In this document: positions 9,072-18,013 of the stretch, piece by piece
Position numbering within the stretch: position 1 is the stretch's first letter
How the letters are laid out: each line of letters starts with the position of its first letter
Source of the DNA: Clostridiales bacterium
GTDB taxonomy: Bacteria > Bacillota > Clostridia > Lachnospirales > Lachnospiraceae
Assembly (NCBI GenBank): GCA_020859985.1
Contig: JAJBVD010000083.1
Location: 62,001 to 126,000, forward strand
Direction: 5' to 3'
Length of the DNA: 64,000 nt
Made by a program: the position numbers and the translations under genes
The notes under the pieces: model-generated
What the model was told of the DNA's origin: nothing
Seen by the model: only the letters and a program-made list of their open reading frames with translations
Database searches by the model: none

Positions 9072-9956
9072 ATGTCACAGACAAGTGATACGGTAAGGAG
9101 AGAGTTTAAAAAGGGCGATGATATCCGGGACGCGGGGCTGACCACGCCGGAGAATGTGCAGCGTTTTGACGATATCTGCTATGGAGAAGATGCCGACTGG
9201 CAGGTGCTGGATGTCTATCGTCCAAAGGAAAAAGCAGGAGAAGTCCTGCCGGTGATCATCAGCGTCCACGGCGGCGGTTGGGTATATGGAGACAAAGAGA
9301 GGTATCAGTATTACTGCATGAGTCTGGCCCAGAGAGGATTTGCGGTAGTGAATTTTACGTACCGCCTCGCGCCGGAGTTTAAATTTCCGGCAAGCCAGGA
9401 GGACACCAATCTTGTGGTGAGCTGGGTGCTTTCCCATGCGGAAGAATATGGGATGGATGCGGAGCATGTGTTTATGGTAGGAGACTCTGCGGGAGCACAT
9501 GGGACCGGCCTTTACGCCGCCATCTGCACGAACCCGGAGTATGCGGCACAGTTTCCGTTTACAGTGCCGGAAGGATTCCGCCCCACAGCAATCGCTCTGA
9601 ACTGTGGCACGTACTCGATAGCTGACAGGTCGGCTTCTGATGATCTGACCATGGCTTTGATGGAGGATCTGTTTGAAGATGGGTCCACAGAGGAAAATAT
9701 GGAAAAGATCTGTGTCCCGAACTACATCACGGAGAATTATGTGCCGACGTATTTTATGACCTGCACCGGAGATTTCCTCAAGCCGCAGGCGCAGCTTCTT
9801 TTCAATAAGCTTATGGAATGCAATGTACCCTGCGAGTTTCAGTTTTACGGGGATAAGGACCATGAACTGGGGCATGTCTTCCATTGCAATATGAAGCTGG
9901 AGATTGCCGCGAAATGCAATGACGCGCAGTGTGAGTTTTTCCGGAAGTTTCTGTAA
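9072..9956 (+). CDS. Alpha/beta-hydrolase esterase (acetyl-xylan-type or carboxylesterase)
   Basis: Hormone-sensitive-lipase-like esterase, about 294 residues. Shows the oxyanion-hole motif VHGGGWVYGD, the nucleophile elbow GDSAGAHG and a C-terminal acidic/His pair around GDKDHELGH. No signal peptide, so it acts in the cytoplasm, probably removing acetyl or similar esters from imported oligosaccharides. Start chosen at the ATG behind AAAGGAG; the frame extends 26 codons further upstream but without a ribosome site. Ends about 100 bases before the domain-swapped GH3 gene and probably shares its transcript. Confidence 0.85.
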   Translation: MSQTSDTVRREFKKGDDIRDAGLTTPENVQRFDDICYGEDADWQVLDVYRPKEKAGEVLPVIISVHGGGWVYGDKERYQYYCMSLAQRGFAVVNFTYRLAPEFKFPASQEDTNLVVSWVLSHAEEYGMDAEHVFMVGDSAGAHGTGLYAAICTNPEYAAQFPFTVPEGFRPTAIALNCGTYSIADRSASDDLTMALMEDLFEDGSTEENMEKICVPNYITENYVPTYFMTCTGDFLKPQAQLLFNKLMECNVPCEFQFYGDKDHELGHVFHCNMKLEIAAKCNDAQCEFFRKFL

Positions 9957-10058
9957 CGTATTCTGGTGACAGAATTTTCAAAGCGTTTTGGACGGATGCA
10001 TTCTTTCGGGTTGTGTCCGTCTAAAGTCATGTTTGAAGTAAAACGAATGGAGATCTAT

Positions 10059-12587
10059 ATGAAAACAAGAACTTTTACCGGCACAACGAATCCGGAAATA
10101 CAGCCTTACGAGGTGGCGCACCGCGAGGTAGCACGCCGTGCTGCTGCGGAATCCATCGTGCTTTTGAAAAATGAGGGAAATGTGCTTCCTGTATCGGTGG
10201 ATACGCCGATCGCGCTTTATGGCGCAGGAGCCGGACATACGATCAAGGGAGGTACCGGCTCGGGCGATGTCAATGAACGCTACAGCGTGACGATCGCAGA
10301 AGGACTGAAAAATGCCGGTTACCGGATTACGACGAAGGACTGGCTGGATGATTACGAGCGCCGCTTTACAGAAGCCAGAGAGCAGTGGAGAGATGAAATC
10401 TGGGCGGAGACGGATCGGCGCGGGAACGGAGCCTACGATCTGGTCAATGTTTATTTTGGGACAACCTTCTATTATCCGGCAGGAAATACTTCCGTTGAAA
10501 AGACCGATGCAGATATCGCTGTTTATGTGTTAAGCCGCATAGCGGGGGAGGGTCTGGACCGCTTTGACAGGGAAGGAGATTATTATCTTTCCAAAGAGGA
10601 AGAGCAACTGATCAGAGGCATCTGCACGGCATATCCGAAGGTGGTGCTGGTGATCAATACGGGAGGTCAGATAGATCTTTCCTTTACGGATGCGTATGAA
10701 AATATAGCGGCGATCCTGCAGATCTCTCAGTTGGGGTGTGAGGGTGGAAATGGATTTGCGGATGTTTTTTCCGGAAAGGGTTCGCCGTCCGGCAAGCTTG
10801 CCGCCACATGGGCAGTCCGTTATGAGGACTATCCGAACAGCGCGACCTTTTCCCACAACAACGGAAATGTGGAGCAGGAGTTCTACAACGAGGGCATCTA
10901 TGTCGGCTACCGCTACTTTGACACTTTCGGGGTGCCGGTGCGCTATGGCTTCGGATTCGGCCTGGGGTATTCGGAATTTCAAATTGAGACGACCGATATC
11001 GCTGTGATCGGAAAAGAGGATCAGGATACAACGGATATGTGGCCGTCCGTCCGCGTCCGGGCACGGGTGACGAATACCGGTGCATATGCGGGCCGTGAGA
11101 CGGTGCAGGTGTATGCGTCCTGTCCGCAGGAGTGCATGGCGAAGGAGTACCGCAGACTGGTCGGGTTCGCCAGGACAAAAGAACTCATGCCTGGGGAGAA
11201 CGAAGAAGTGGAGATCTGCTTTAGCGCGTATGATCTGGCGTCTTATTGCGAGAAAACACCGGGCTGGGTGCTGGAAAAAGGGCTGTATGAAGTCTTTGTG
11301 GGTAACAGCCTTGACAGCGCTGCGCTGAAAGGAACGATTGCCCTTGACGCGGATGCTGTGCTGATAAAAACCGAAAATGTCTGTCCGCTGCAGGAAGAGG
11401 CTCTTTGCGAGCTTCAGGGGCCAAAGGACAGGGTACAGGCCCGCCGTGAAGCTGCGTTGACAGAGGCGGAAAATGCGGGAGTTCCGATATTCCGTCTTAC
11501 GCTGGACAGTGCGGATCTTGATACAGAGACCGTCGTATATGGGAAGAGTGACGAGCGGATTCCGGATGAAGTAAAAGCATTTGTGGACGGTCTGACGGAA
11601 AATCAGCTGGCCTGCCTTGCGACCGGCGATACAGGAGGCGGCTCGATTGCCACGGTTGGTTCCGCAGGCATTTCGGTGCCCGGCTCCGCGGCGCAGAGCA
11701 GCAGCTGCGCGAAGGAACAGGGACTTGCGGACATTGTATTCGCGGACGGACCGGCGGGTCTCCGCCTGAACAAAAGCTATTTTGTAAAAGACGGTCAGAT
11801 CGTACCGGAACCGTTTGAAAAAGGACTGGAGGGCGGCTTCCTCTGCCGGAATCAGGAAAAGACAGAAGGAGAAGAATATTTCCAGTACTGCACCGCGTTT
11901 CCGGTGGGAACGGCGCTGGCGCAGACCTGGGATCCGGCTCTTGTCGCAGTGGTCGGGAAAGCAGCCGGTGAAGAGATGCAGAGGATGCTTGTCACCTCGT
12001 GGCTGGCACCCGGCATGAACATTCAAAGAAACCCTCTGTGCGGAAGAAACTTCGAGTATTACTCGGAAGATCCTCTGCTGACCGGAAAAATTGCGGCGGC
12101 AATGACGGACGGCGTGCAGTCACAGAAGGGCTGCGCCACGACTGTCAAGCATTTTGCCTGCAACAATCAGGAGGACAACCGGAAAGGCTCCAATTCCATC
12201 CTCACCGAGCGCACTCTGCGCGAAATTTATCTGAAGGGCTTTGAGATCGCAATCCGGGAATCCCAGCCGAGGATGATCATGACCAGCTACAACAAGATCA
12301 ACGGCGTGCACTCCGCGAACAATTACGACCTCTGCACGAAAGCCGCCAGGGATGAATGGGGCTTTCAGGGCATGATCATGACAGACTGGACGACGACCCA
12401 TGATGGCCCGGAATGCACTGCAGCCGGCTGTATGCGCGCCGGAAACGACATGGTGATGCCGGGGCGCGTTGCGGATCAGGAGAATATTCTTCAGGAGCTG
12501 CATGAGGGCACGCTTGACAGCAAAGACCTGAAAGCATGCATCTGCCATGTGGTGAAGGCTATATGGCAGTCAAACATGTATGAATAA
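10059..12587 (+). CDS. Glycoside hydrolase family 3 with swapped domain order
   Basis: GH3 beta-glycosidase of about 842 residues in which the domains are circularly permuted: the alpha/beta sandwich comes first (AAAESIVLLKNEGNVLPV near residue 25), then the fibronectin-like domain (ARVTNTGAYAGRETVQVY), and the catalytic barrel last, with GRNFEYYSEDPLLTG, KHF and the nucleophile Asp near 776 in GMIMTDWTTT. This order is known from rumen enzymes such as the Butyrivibrio and Ruminococcus albus beta-glucosidases. The start used is the ATG preceded by TGGAGA; ATGs further upstream (10046, 9966) are less well placed. Lies between an esterase and a GH43, in line with degradation of xylan- or glucan-derived oligosaccharides. 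Confidence 0.9.
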   Translation: MKTRTFTGTTNPEIQPYEVAHREVARRAAAESIVLLKNEGNVLPVSVDTPIALYGAGAGHTIKGGTGSGDVNERYSVTIAEGLKNAGYRITTKDWLDDYERRFTEAREQWRDEIWAETDRRGNGAYDLVNVYFGTTFYYPAGNTSVEKTDADIAVYVLSRIAGEGLDRFDREGDYYLSKEEEQLIRGICTAYPKVVLVINTGGQIDLSFTDAYENIAAILQISQLGCEGGNGFADVFSGKGSPSGKLAATWAVRYEDYPNSATFSHNNGNVEQEFYNEGIYVGYRYFDTFGVPVRYGFGFGLGYSEFQIETTDIAVIGKEDQDTTDMWPSVRVRARVTNTGAYAGRETVQVYASCPQECMAKEYRRLVGFARTKELMPGENEEVEICFSAYDLASYCEKTPGWVLEKGLYEVFVGNSLDSAALKGTIALDADAVLIKTENVCPLQEEALCELQGPKDRVQARREAALTEAENAGVPIFRLTLDSADLDTETVVYGKSDERIPDEVKAFVDGLTENQLACLATGDTGGGSIATVGSAGISVPGSAAQSSSCAKEQGLADIVFADGPAGLRLNKSYFVKDGQIVPEPFEKGLEGGFLCRNQEKTEGEEYFQYCTAFPVGTALAQTWDPALVAVVGKAAGEEMQRMLVTSWLAPGMNIQRNPLCGRNFEYYSEDPLLTGKIAAAMTDGVQSQKGCATTVKHFACNNQEDNRKGSNSILTERTLREIYLKGFEIAIRESQPRMIMTSYNKINGVHSANNYDLCTKAARDEWGFQGMIMTDWTTTHDGPECTAAGCMRAGNDMVMPGRVADQENILQELHEGTLDSKDLKACICHVVKAIWQSNMYE

Positions 12588-12617
12588 AATATATGGGACA
12601 CACAATGGAGGATAGTT

Positions 12618-14375
12618 ATGAAAAAAACAATCCGGGGCGCGAACCCCTATATGCCCCTTTGGGAGCATGTGCCGGACGGGGAGCCGCGCGTGTTTGAACA
12701 CAATGGAGAGACGAGAGTCTATGTCTACGGCTCGCATGATACGATGCGGACGGAATACTGCGGAAAGGACTACGTCGTCTGGAGTGCACCGGCGGATGAC
12801 CTGACCGACTGGCGGTGCGACGGTGTCTGCTATGAGTCAAGCAACGGCAGTGTCCTCTACGCGCCGGATGTGGTGAAAAAAGGCGATACGTACTATCTGT
12901 ACTCCGCGGAGAATAAGGGTTCGAAGATTTTTGTGTCCAGATCGAAAAGTCCGATTGGCCCGTTTACCGATCCGGTCCTGACAGACCTCGGCTTTGATCC
13001 CGGCATCCTCGTGGATGATGACGGGAGAGTCTATGCCTACTGGGGATTTTGTGCCTGTTACTGCGCGGAGCTGAATGAGGATATGGCGACGATCCGGCCG
13101 GGAACGCTGCATCCGCATCCGATGAAGCACGCGTCCGCGCCGTGGATTACAGAGGATGATGGTCATTTCGGCGCGGAGGATGCCTTTTTTGAAGCCTCTT
13201 CTCCCCGTAAGCTGTTTGGAAAATATGTATACATCTATTCAAAGCGTTATTCCACACCCGTGCCGGAGCTTGGCGTGTACGGCGAGAACAACGGCTTTTT
13301 GTCTTACAAATACAGCGACAGACCGCTGGACGGTTTTCTGCCGGGCGGCGATATCAGCTTCAACGGCGGCGAGATTCTGAAAAATCCGGACGGGACCGGC
13401 ATAATGACCTACCGCTGGGGGAATAACCACGGCAGCATCGTGGAAATTAACGGGAAATGGTATGTATTTTATCACCGCCAGACGGGCACGGATGAGTTTT
13501 CCAGACAGGCGATGCTGGAGCCCATCGACGTTGCGATGGATAAAAACGGAAAGATTTTCATCGGAGAGATTACCTATGTAGATGGTGAGCCGGTCGCGTC
13601 AAAGCCGGTTGAGATGACCTCGCAGGGGGCACAGGTGAATGGTCTGGATGCTTACAGCCTGATTTCCGCCGGATATGCGTGCCATCTGTCGGAACGATTG
13701 ACAGGTTCGAAACAGTGTGCTGACACAAAAAATGATGGTACCGAAATTAAACCTGAGGCAGCAAACACCAGACCGGTAGCGGAACACATCAAACCGGCGA
13801 AGGCATACATCAAACCGGTTTACAGCAAAAATCCGGATATCTCCGCGCCAATCGTCGGCATTACTAACGGTGTTACCGCGGGTTATCGTTATCTGCAGTT
13901 CGGACAGAATCCGCCTAAGAGCGTGACGGCGTGGATCCGGGTATTGGATAGTAAAAAAACTGTTGACTGTGCCAGAGATGCGGCAGAGACTTGCGATACA
14001 GATTCGACTTCGGTGGAGAATCAGGCAGCGTGTGCAGAGAGCAAAGAAGGCCTAGCGAAATTCACCGTGAACGTCCGGTTGGACGATTACAGGGGAAAGA
14101 TTTGCGCCGTGCTTTCCACGTCGGAATCGGTGCGTGTGGCTTGTAGAGTTTCAGACGCGACAGAAAATGAAAATGTCGGTACTGCAGAGAATGCCGGTAC
14201 GGCAGAAAAGTCCGGCACAGCAGAAAACGCCGATGTTGTGGAAAACGGCACGTTTATTCCTGTGACCGCGCCACTCACCTGCGGTGTGAGCGGCCGACAT
14301 GCGGTTTATTTTGAATTCCTGTCGGAAAGCGAAGGCGATGTCGCTGAATTTGACCGGTTTACGTTTGACCGCTGA
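12618..14375 (+). CDS. Glycoside hydrolase family 43 (beta-xylosidase/arabinosidase)
   Basis: Five-bladed propeller glycosidase, about 330 residues (VPDGEPRVFEHNGETRVYVYGSHD-like opening, APDVVKKGDTYYLYYS-type blade, later VNG-type Glu and His in WGNNHGSI and YHRQTG), followed by a C-terminal beta-sandwich resembling a CBM6. Between blades and sandwich, and again inside the sandwich, are low-complexity inserts: an IKP/AEHIKP-rich stretch (about 375-405) and TAEN/GTAE repeats (about 515-540). No signal peptide, so cytoplasmic. GGAGG precedes the ATG, and only 30 bases separate it from the GH3 stop, so the two are co-transcribed. Likely splits xylosyl or arabinosyl residues from imported oligosaccharides. 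Confidence 0.9.
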   Translation: MKKTIRGANPYMPLWEHVPDGEPRVFEHNGETRVYVYGSHDTMRTEYCGKDYVVWSAPADDLTDWRCDGVCYESSNGSVLYAPDVVKKGDTYYLYSAENKGSKIFVSRSKSPIGPFTDPVLTDLGFDPGILVDDDGRVYAYWGFCACYCAELNEDMATIRPGTLHPHPMKHASAPWITEDDGHFGAEDAFFEASSPRKLFGKYVYIYSKRYSTPVPELGVYGENNGFLSYKYSDRPLDGFLPGGDISFNGGEILKNPDGTGIMTYRWGNNHGSIVEINGKWYVFYHRQTGTDEFSRQAMLEPIDVAMDKNGKIFIGEITYVDGEPVASKPVEMTSQGAQVNGLDAYSLISAGYACHLSERLTGSKQCADTKNDGTEIKPEAANTRPVAEHIKPAKAYIKPVYSKNPDISAPIVGITNGVTAGYRYLQFGQNPPKSVTAWIRVLDSKKTVDCARDAAETCDTDSTSVENQAACAESKEGLAKFTVNVRLDDYRGKICAVLSTSESVRVACRVSDATENENVGTAENAGTAEKSGTAENADVVENGTFIPVTAPLTCGVSGRHAVYFEFLSESEGDVAEFDRFTFDR

Positions 14376-14451
14376 CCGGTTTGCGTCTGTGCTTTGAACG
14401 AGTAATATTTGATTTTTGACGAATTTACGTTTGATTAAGGAGAACAGTTTT

Positions 14452-15342
14452 ATGAGCACATTACTGCGGTCAGAATGCATCCAATGCCTGGCGGAAAAAC
14501 AGATGCGTGAGCTTCCGGAGAATGCAAAAGAAGAGCAGAAGCTTGTTTTTTTGCAGAGAATGTTTGAAACGTTAGCCAAGGCTTCGCCGGAGATCTGCGC
14601 GCCAGTACTGGTGCGGGATATTGCGAAGGTCTATACGGAAGTGTTTGGCGAGACGCAGGATTATTCCGGGGAAAAGTCTTATTTCAATCAGCTGATGCTG
14701 AAAAAGGAGCAGGCCATCCGCGAACAGATCCACAGTGCGGAAGATCCGCTGCTGAAGGCGATGCAGTATTCTATGGTGGGGAATTATATCGATTTTTCTG
14801 CGATGCGTCAGGTAGAGGAGACGCATCTGGAGGAATTACTGAAGAATGTAGAGCAGAATTTTATCCTGGGGGAGCAGTACGAAAGCCTAAAACGGGATCT
14901 AGGCAGCAAACAGAAGCTGTTGTTTTTGATGGACAATGCGGGAGAGGCCGTGCTGGATAAGCTGCTCCTGGAAGTGATCCGGGAAACTTACCCTCAGCTT
15001 CAAGTGAAAGTGCTGGTAAAGGGTTATCCCGTATCGAATGATGTGACGATGGAGGATGCCCTCGAGATAGGGCTGCAAAAGGTGGCGGAAATCTATGACA
15101 ACGGCAATGGGATAGCCGGGACCTGGCTGCCGGAGCTGTCCCCGCAGGCCAAAGCCATCTGGGAGGAAGCAGAGGTGATTCTTTCCAAAGGACAGGCAAA
15201 TTATGAGACCCTGCGCCTTTGCAATCGGAATATTTATTTTCTGTTTCTCTGTAAATGCAAAATGTTCTGCGAAAGCTTTCATGTTTCCCCTTATACGGGT
15301 GTGCTGGTGCATAATCATACATATAAGCGCAATATGTGTTGA
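14452..15342 (+). CDS. DUF89 family damage-control phosphatase
   Basis: Protein of about 297 residues with the DUF89/ARMT1 layout: an N-terminal helical bundle beginning with paired cysteines (SECIQC), a central LFLMDNAGEAVLDKLLLEV segment carrying the Asp-Asn-Gly-Glu metal site, an Asp-rich VSNDVTMEDA stretch, and the GQANYETL...FLFLCKC end. Family members are metal-dependent phosphatases that hydrolyse phosphorylated sugars or damaged phosphometabolites such as fructose 1-phosphate. Start has AAGGAG at good spacing. Placement behind the glycosidases suggests it clears sugar phosphates made in excess, which is inference. Confidence 0.8.
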   Translation: MSTLLRSECIQCLAEKQMRELPENAKEEQKLVFLQRMFETLAKASPEICAPVLVRDIAKVYTEVFGETQDYSGEKSYFNQLMLKKEQAIREQIHSAEDPLLKAMQYSMVGNYIDFSAMRQVEETHLEELLKNVEQNFILGEQYESLKRDLGSKQKLLFLMDNAGEAVLDKLLLEVIRETYPQLQVKVLVKGYPVSNDVTMEDALEIGLQKVAEIYDNGNGIAGTWLPELSPQAKAIWEEAEVILSKGQANYETLRLCNRNIYFLFLCKCKMFCESFHVSPYTGVLVHNHTYKRNMC

Positions 15343-15417
15343 AATAATTATATATTTCTGAAAAGTGTGTATTGAAATGATCATGCTTTTTTGTAAAATA
15401 CATATTGAAATATTCAT
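15337..15417. repeat. Three 33-bp-spaced AT-rich repeats
   Basis: The 15-base core TRTTGAAATRATYAT occurs at 15337, 15370 and 15403, exactly 33 bases apart. The first copy contains the DUF89 stop codon; the third lies just upstream of the aminopeptidase ribosome site. Only three degenerate units, so a small tandem duplication rather than an array. Confidence 0.6.
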
Positions 15418-15448
15418 CCCTTTCAACATATGAGGAGGAGGAAATGCG

Positions 15449-16774
15449 ATGTATAGAGAGATTGCACAAGAACTCGTTTCTTTTATAAAGAATTCACCGA
15501 CACCTTTCCATGCTGTTGAAAGTATCAGCGGCATACTGGAAGGAGAAGGATTTCAGAGGCTGAAAGAAGGCGCTGCGTGGGACATAAAGCCGGGTGGAAG
15601 GTATTATGTCACAAGAAACGCTTCCAGTATTCTGGCATTTAAAACGGGCACGCAGCTGGAGAACTACAGTTTTCATATTGCGGCGTCACACAGTGATTCG
15701 CCGGCGTTTAAAGTAAAAGAGAATGCCCAGATGGATGTCAAAGGGAAATATACGGTTCTGAATACAGAAGGCTATGGGGGAATGATCTGTTCTACATGGT
15801 TCGACAGACCTTTATCCCTGGCCGGGCGGGTGATCGTAAAAGAAGGGAACAGCCTTGTAACCAGACTTCTGAATATTGACCGGGATCTTCTGATGATCCC
15901 GAGTCTCGCAATCCATATGAACCGGGAAGTGAATGAGAAACAGTCTCTGAATAAACAGAAGGATATGCTGCCGGTCTTCAGCGGAAGAAAAATGGGTGCG
16001 GATGCGCTGAAAACCCTGGTGGCAGATGAACTTAAAGTGGAAGCGGAGCGGATATACGGCACGGATCTGTATCTGTATAACAGAGCTGAGCCGTCCGTCT
16101 GGGGCGCGGAGGGAGAATTTATCTCCAGCCCGAGACTGGATGATCTGGAGTGCGCGTATGCTTCTTTGCAGGGATTTTTGCGGGGAGAAAACAGCGGATC
16201 TGTCAGTGTATATGCGTGCTTTGACAATGAAGAGGTAGGCTCGCAGACAAAACAGGGAGCCGCGTCTACTTTTCTTTGTGATGCACTGACCCGCATCAAT
16301 ACCGCTCTGGGAAAGACTTCGGAAGACCTTTCAAGAGCGCTTGCTTCCAGCTTTATGTTGAGCTGTGACAATGCGCATGCCGTTCATCCGAATTATCCGG
16401 AAAAGACAGATGTGAACAATTGCGTGTATATGAATGAAGGGATTGTGATCAAATCTCATGCCGGACAGAAATATACGTCGGATGCGTTGAGTATTGCCCT
16501 GTTTAAAATCATCTGTGAAAAGGCTGGCGTGCCTGTGCAGTTCTTTGCAAACCGTTCGGATATGAACGGCGGAAGCACGCTTGGGAACATAGCTATGTCA
16601 CAGGTATCTGTGAATACCGTGGACATCGGACTTGCGCAGCTGGCGATGCACTCTTCCTACGAGACAGCGGGAATGAAAGATGTAGATTACCTGATCCGGG
16701 CGGCCGAAGCTTTTTATAACAGTTATATCTGTGAGAAGGATGCGGGCGTTTATGAAATCAGAGACGTCTGCTGA
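15449..16774 (+). CDS. apeB: M18 family aminopeptidase
   Basis: Zinc aminopeptidase of family M18 (aspartyl aminopeptidase-like), 441 residues. Metal ligands are recognisable as H81 and D83 in ASHSDSPAF, Asp and the Glu-Glu pair in ACFDNEEVGSQTKQGA near 255-265, and a C-terminal His in QLAMHSSYET. Removes N-terminal (often acidic) residues from peptides in the cytoplasm as part of peptide turnover. Preceded by AGGAGGAGG. Convergent with the RluA gene, with 73 bases between stops. Confidence 0.92.
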   Translation: MYREIAQELVSFIKNSPTPFHAVESISGILEGEGFQRLKEGAAWDIKPGGRYYVTRNASSILAFKTGTQLENYSFHIAASHSDSPAFKVKENAQMDVKGKYTVLNTEGYGGMICSTWFDRPLSLAGRVIVKEGNSLVTRLLNIDRDLLMIPSLAIHMNREVNEKQSLNKQKDMLPVFSGRKMGADALKTLVADELKVEAERIYGTDLYLYNRAEPSVWGAEGEFISSPRLDDLECAYASLQGFLRGENSGSVSVYACFDNEEVGSQTKQGAASTFLCDALTRINTALGKTSEDLSRALASSFMLSCDNAHAVHPNYPEKTDVNNCVYMNEGIVIKSHAGQKYTSDALSIALFKIICEKAGVPVQFFANRSDMNGGSTLGNIAMSQVSVNTVDIGLAQLAMHSSYETAGMKDVDYLIRAAEAFYNSYICEKDAGVYEIRDVC

Positions 16775-16847
16775 AGCTGAGAAAGTACGGAACAGCTGCC
16801 GCCTGCTGAAAGTGTACGGAATATCAGGAGCAGAGGATATCGCAAGA

Positions 16848-17969
16848 CTAAGAAAAATCAAACCTACGCATATCCTCCGGCAGCGGAGAGCGGAATTCCA
16901 TGATTTCTCCGGTAATCGGATGGGGGAATTTTAAGCGGCACGCATGAAGCGCCTGACGCGAAATCCCGTGGATATCCTCCGGTACGCGGACGCCGGGAAC
17001 CAGGACCGTTTTTTGCGTGCCCTGAAATCCCAAAATCAGCGAGGAAGGCAGTTCCATATTTGCCTGCACGGCAGCACGGCGGCATTCCGGATGATACAGG
17101 TAGTCGCCGGCAAGCGGATGGCCCAGATAAGCCATATGCACACGAATCTGATGGGTACGGCCGGTTTCCAGAAGGACGGAGACCAGGCTGTAGCCATTTT
17201 TTGCTTCCAACACATGATAATGCGTGACGGCGCGCTCGCCATGCTCAAAATCAACACAGTGTTCGATGGAACGCTCAGACAGTGGGCATACGGCTTCTGC
17301 TTCCAGAGTCTGCTGAAATTGAAAACAGTCTGCTTTTTGCGGCTGTTTACGCGAGATCGGGGCATCGACCGTACCGGATTCTGGAGAAAGGATGCCGCAG
17401 ACTACGGCGAGGTATTCCCGTTCCATGAAATTCATATAAGACCCGGGTTTACTTTGAGAAGTCTCATATTTTCTGAAATCACGGCCGCCTCCCTTTGTCA
17501 TGGCGCCAAGAATACTGGCGCTGACCGAATGCTTTGCGATGACAGTCAGCCCGGAGGTGTCGCGGTCGAGACGGTTGGTGCAGCGGAAGACGAATCCGCC
17601 GCAGTCTTTGTAGTGGTACATGACTGCGTTCGCCAGCGAATAATAATAATTGTCTCTTGAGGGATGCATGGGAAGACCGGCGGGTTTATCGACCACCAGA
17701 ATATCCTCATCCTCGTACAGGATGGTAAGAGGGAGCGCAGTCGCCGGAATCCGTTCGGAAGAGGCGTTTTCTGAAATATGGATCTGAAGTGTATCTCCGG
17801 TTATGAGACGCTGATTCAGGCGGCAGGCCTTTCCATTGATCTGCGTGCTGCCATATCTGCCTTTCAAATCAGCAAGATTCTGCCTGGAATAAGACCTGCG
17901 CCGGAGAAACTGCTCAACGCGGATATCGGCATCTTCTGCCTGGATTTGGTAAGTAATCGTACGCTCCAT
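16848..17969 (-). CDS. RluA-family pseudouridine synthase
   Basis: rRNA pseudouridine synthase, 373 residues. An S4 RNA-binding domain covers about residues 14-65 (RVEQFLRRRSYSRQNLADLK, then INGK), followed by the catalytic domain with VVDKPAGLPMHP, RLDRDTSGL (catalytic Asp about 135) and ETGRTHQIRVHMAYLGHPLAGDYLY. Converts specific uridines in 23S rRNA to pseudouridine. About 70 residues longer than the core RluD/RluC type because of an insert at about 150-240. The ribosome site is weak (AAAGAGAT). Which rRNA site is modified cannot be told. Confidence 0.9.
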   Translation of the reverse strand: MERTITYQIQAEDADIRVEQFLRRRSYSRQNLADLKGRYGSTQINGKACRLNQRLITGDTLQIHISENASSERIPATALPLTILYEDEDILVVDKPAGLPMHPSRDNYYYSLANAVMYHYKDCGGFVFRCTNRLDRDTSGLTVIAKHSVSASILGAMTKGGGRDFRKYETSQSKPGSYMNFMEREYLAVVCGILSPESGTVDAPISRKQPQKADCFQFQQTLEAEAVCPLSERSIEHCVDFEHGERAVTHYHVLEAKNGYSLVSVLLETGRTHQIRVHMAYLGHPLAGDYLYHPECRRAAVQANMELPSSLILGFQGTQKTVLVPGVRVPEDIHGISRQALHACRLKFPHPITGEIMEFRSPLPEDMRRFDFS

Positions 17970-18013
17970 ATTTGCATTTGTTATCTCTTTCTTTACTATC
18001 AGGTATTGCCTTA

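Noticed and set aside
10530-12026. 498-codon minus-strand frame inside the domain-swapped GH3
   Set aside because: Antisense shadow; Arg/His/Cys-rich composition without domains.
15337-15417. 33-base periodic repeat as a CRISPR remnant
   Set aside because: Only three degenerate units, AT-rich, no dyad in the repeat and no cas genes in the window.
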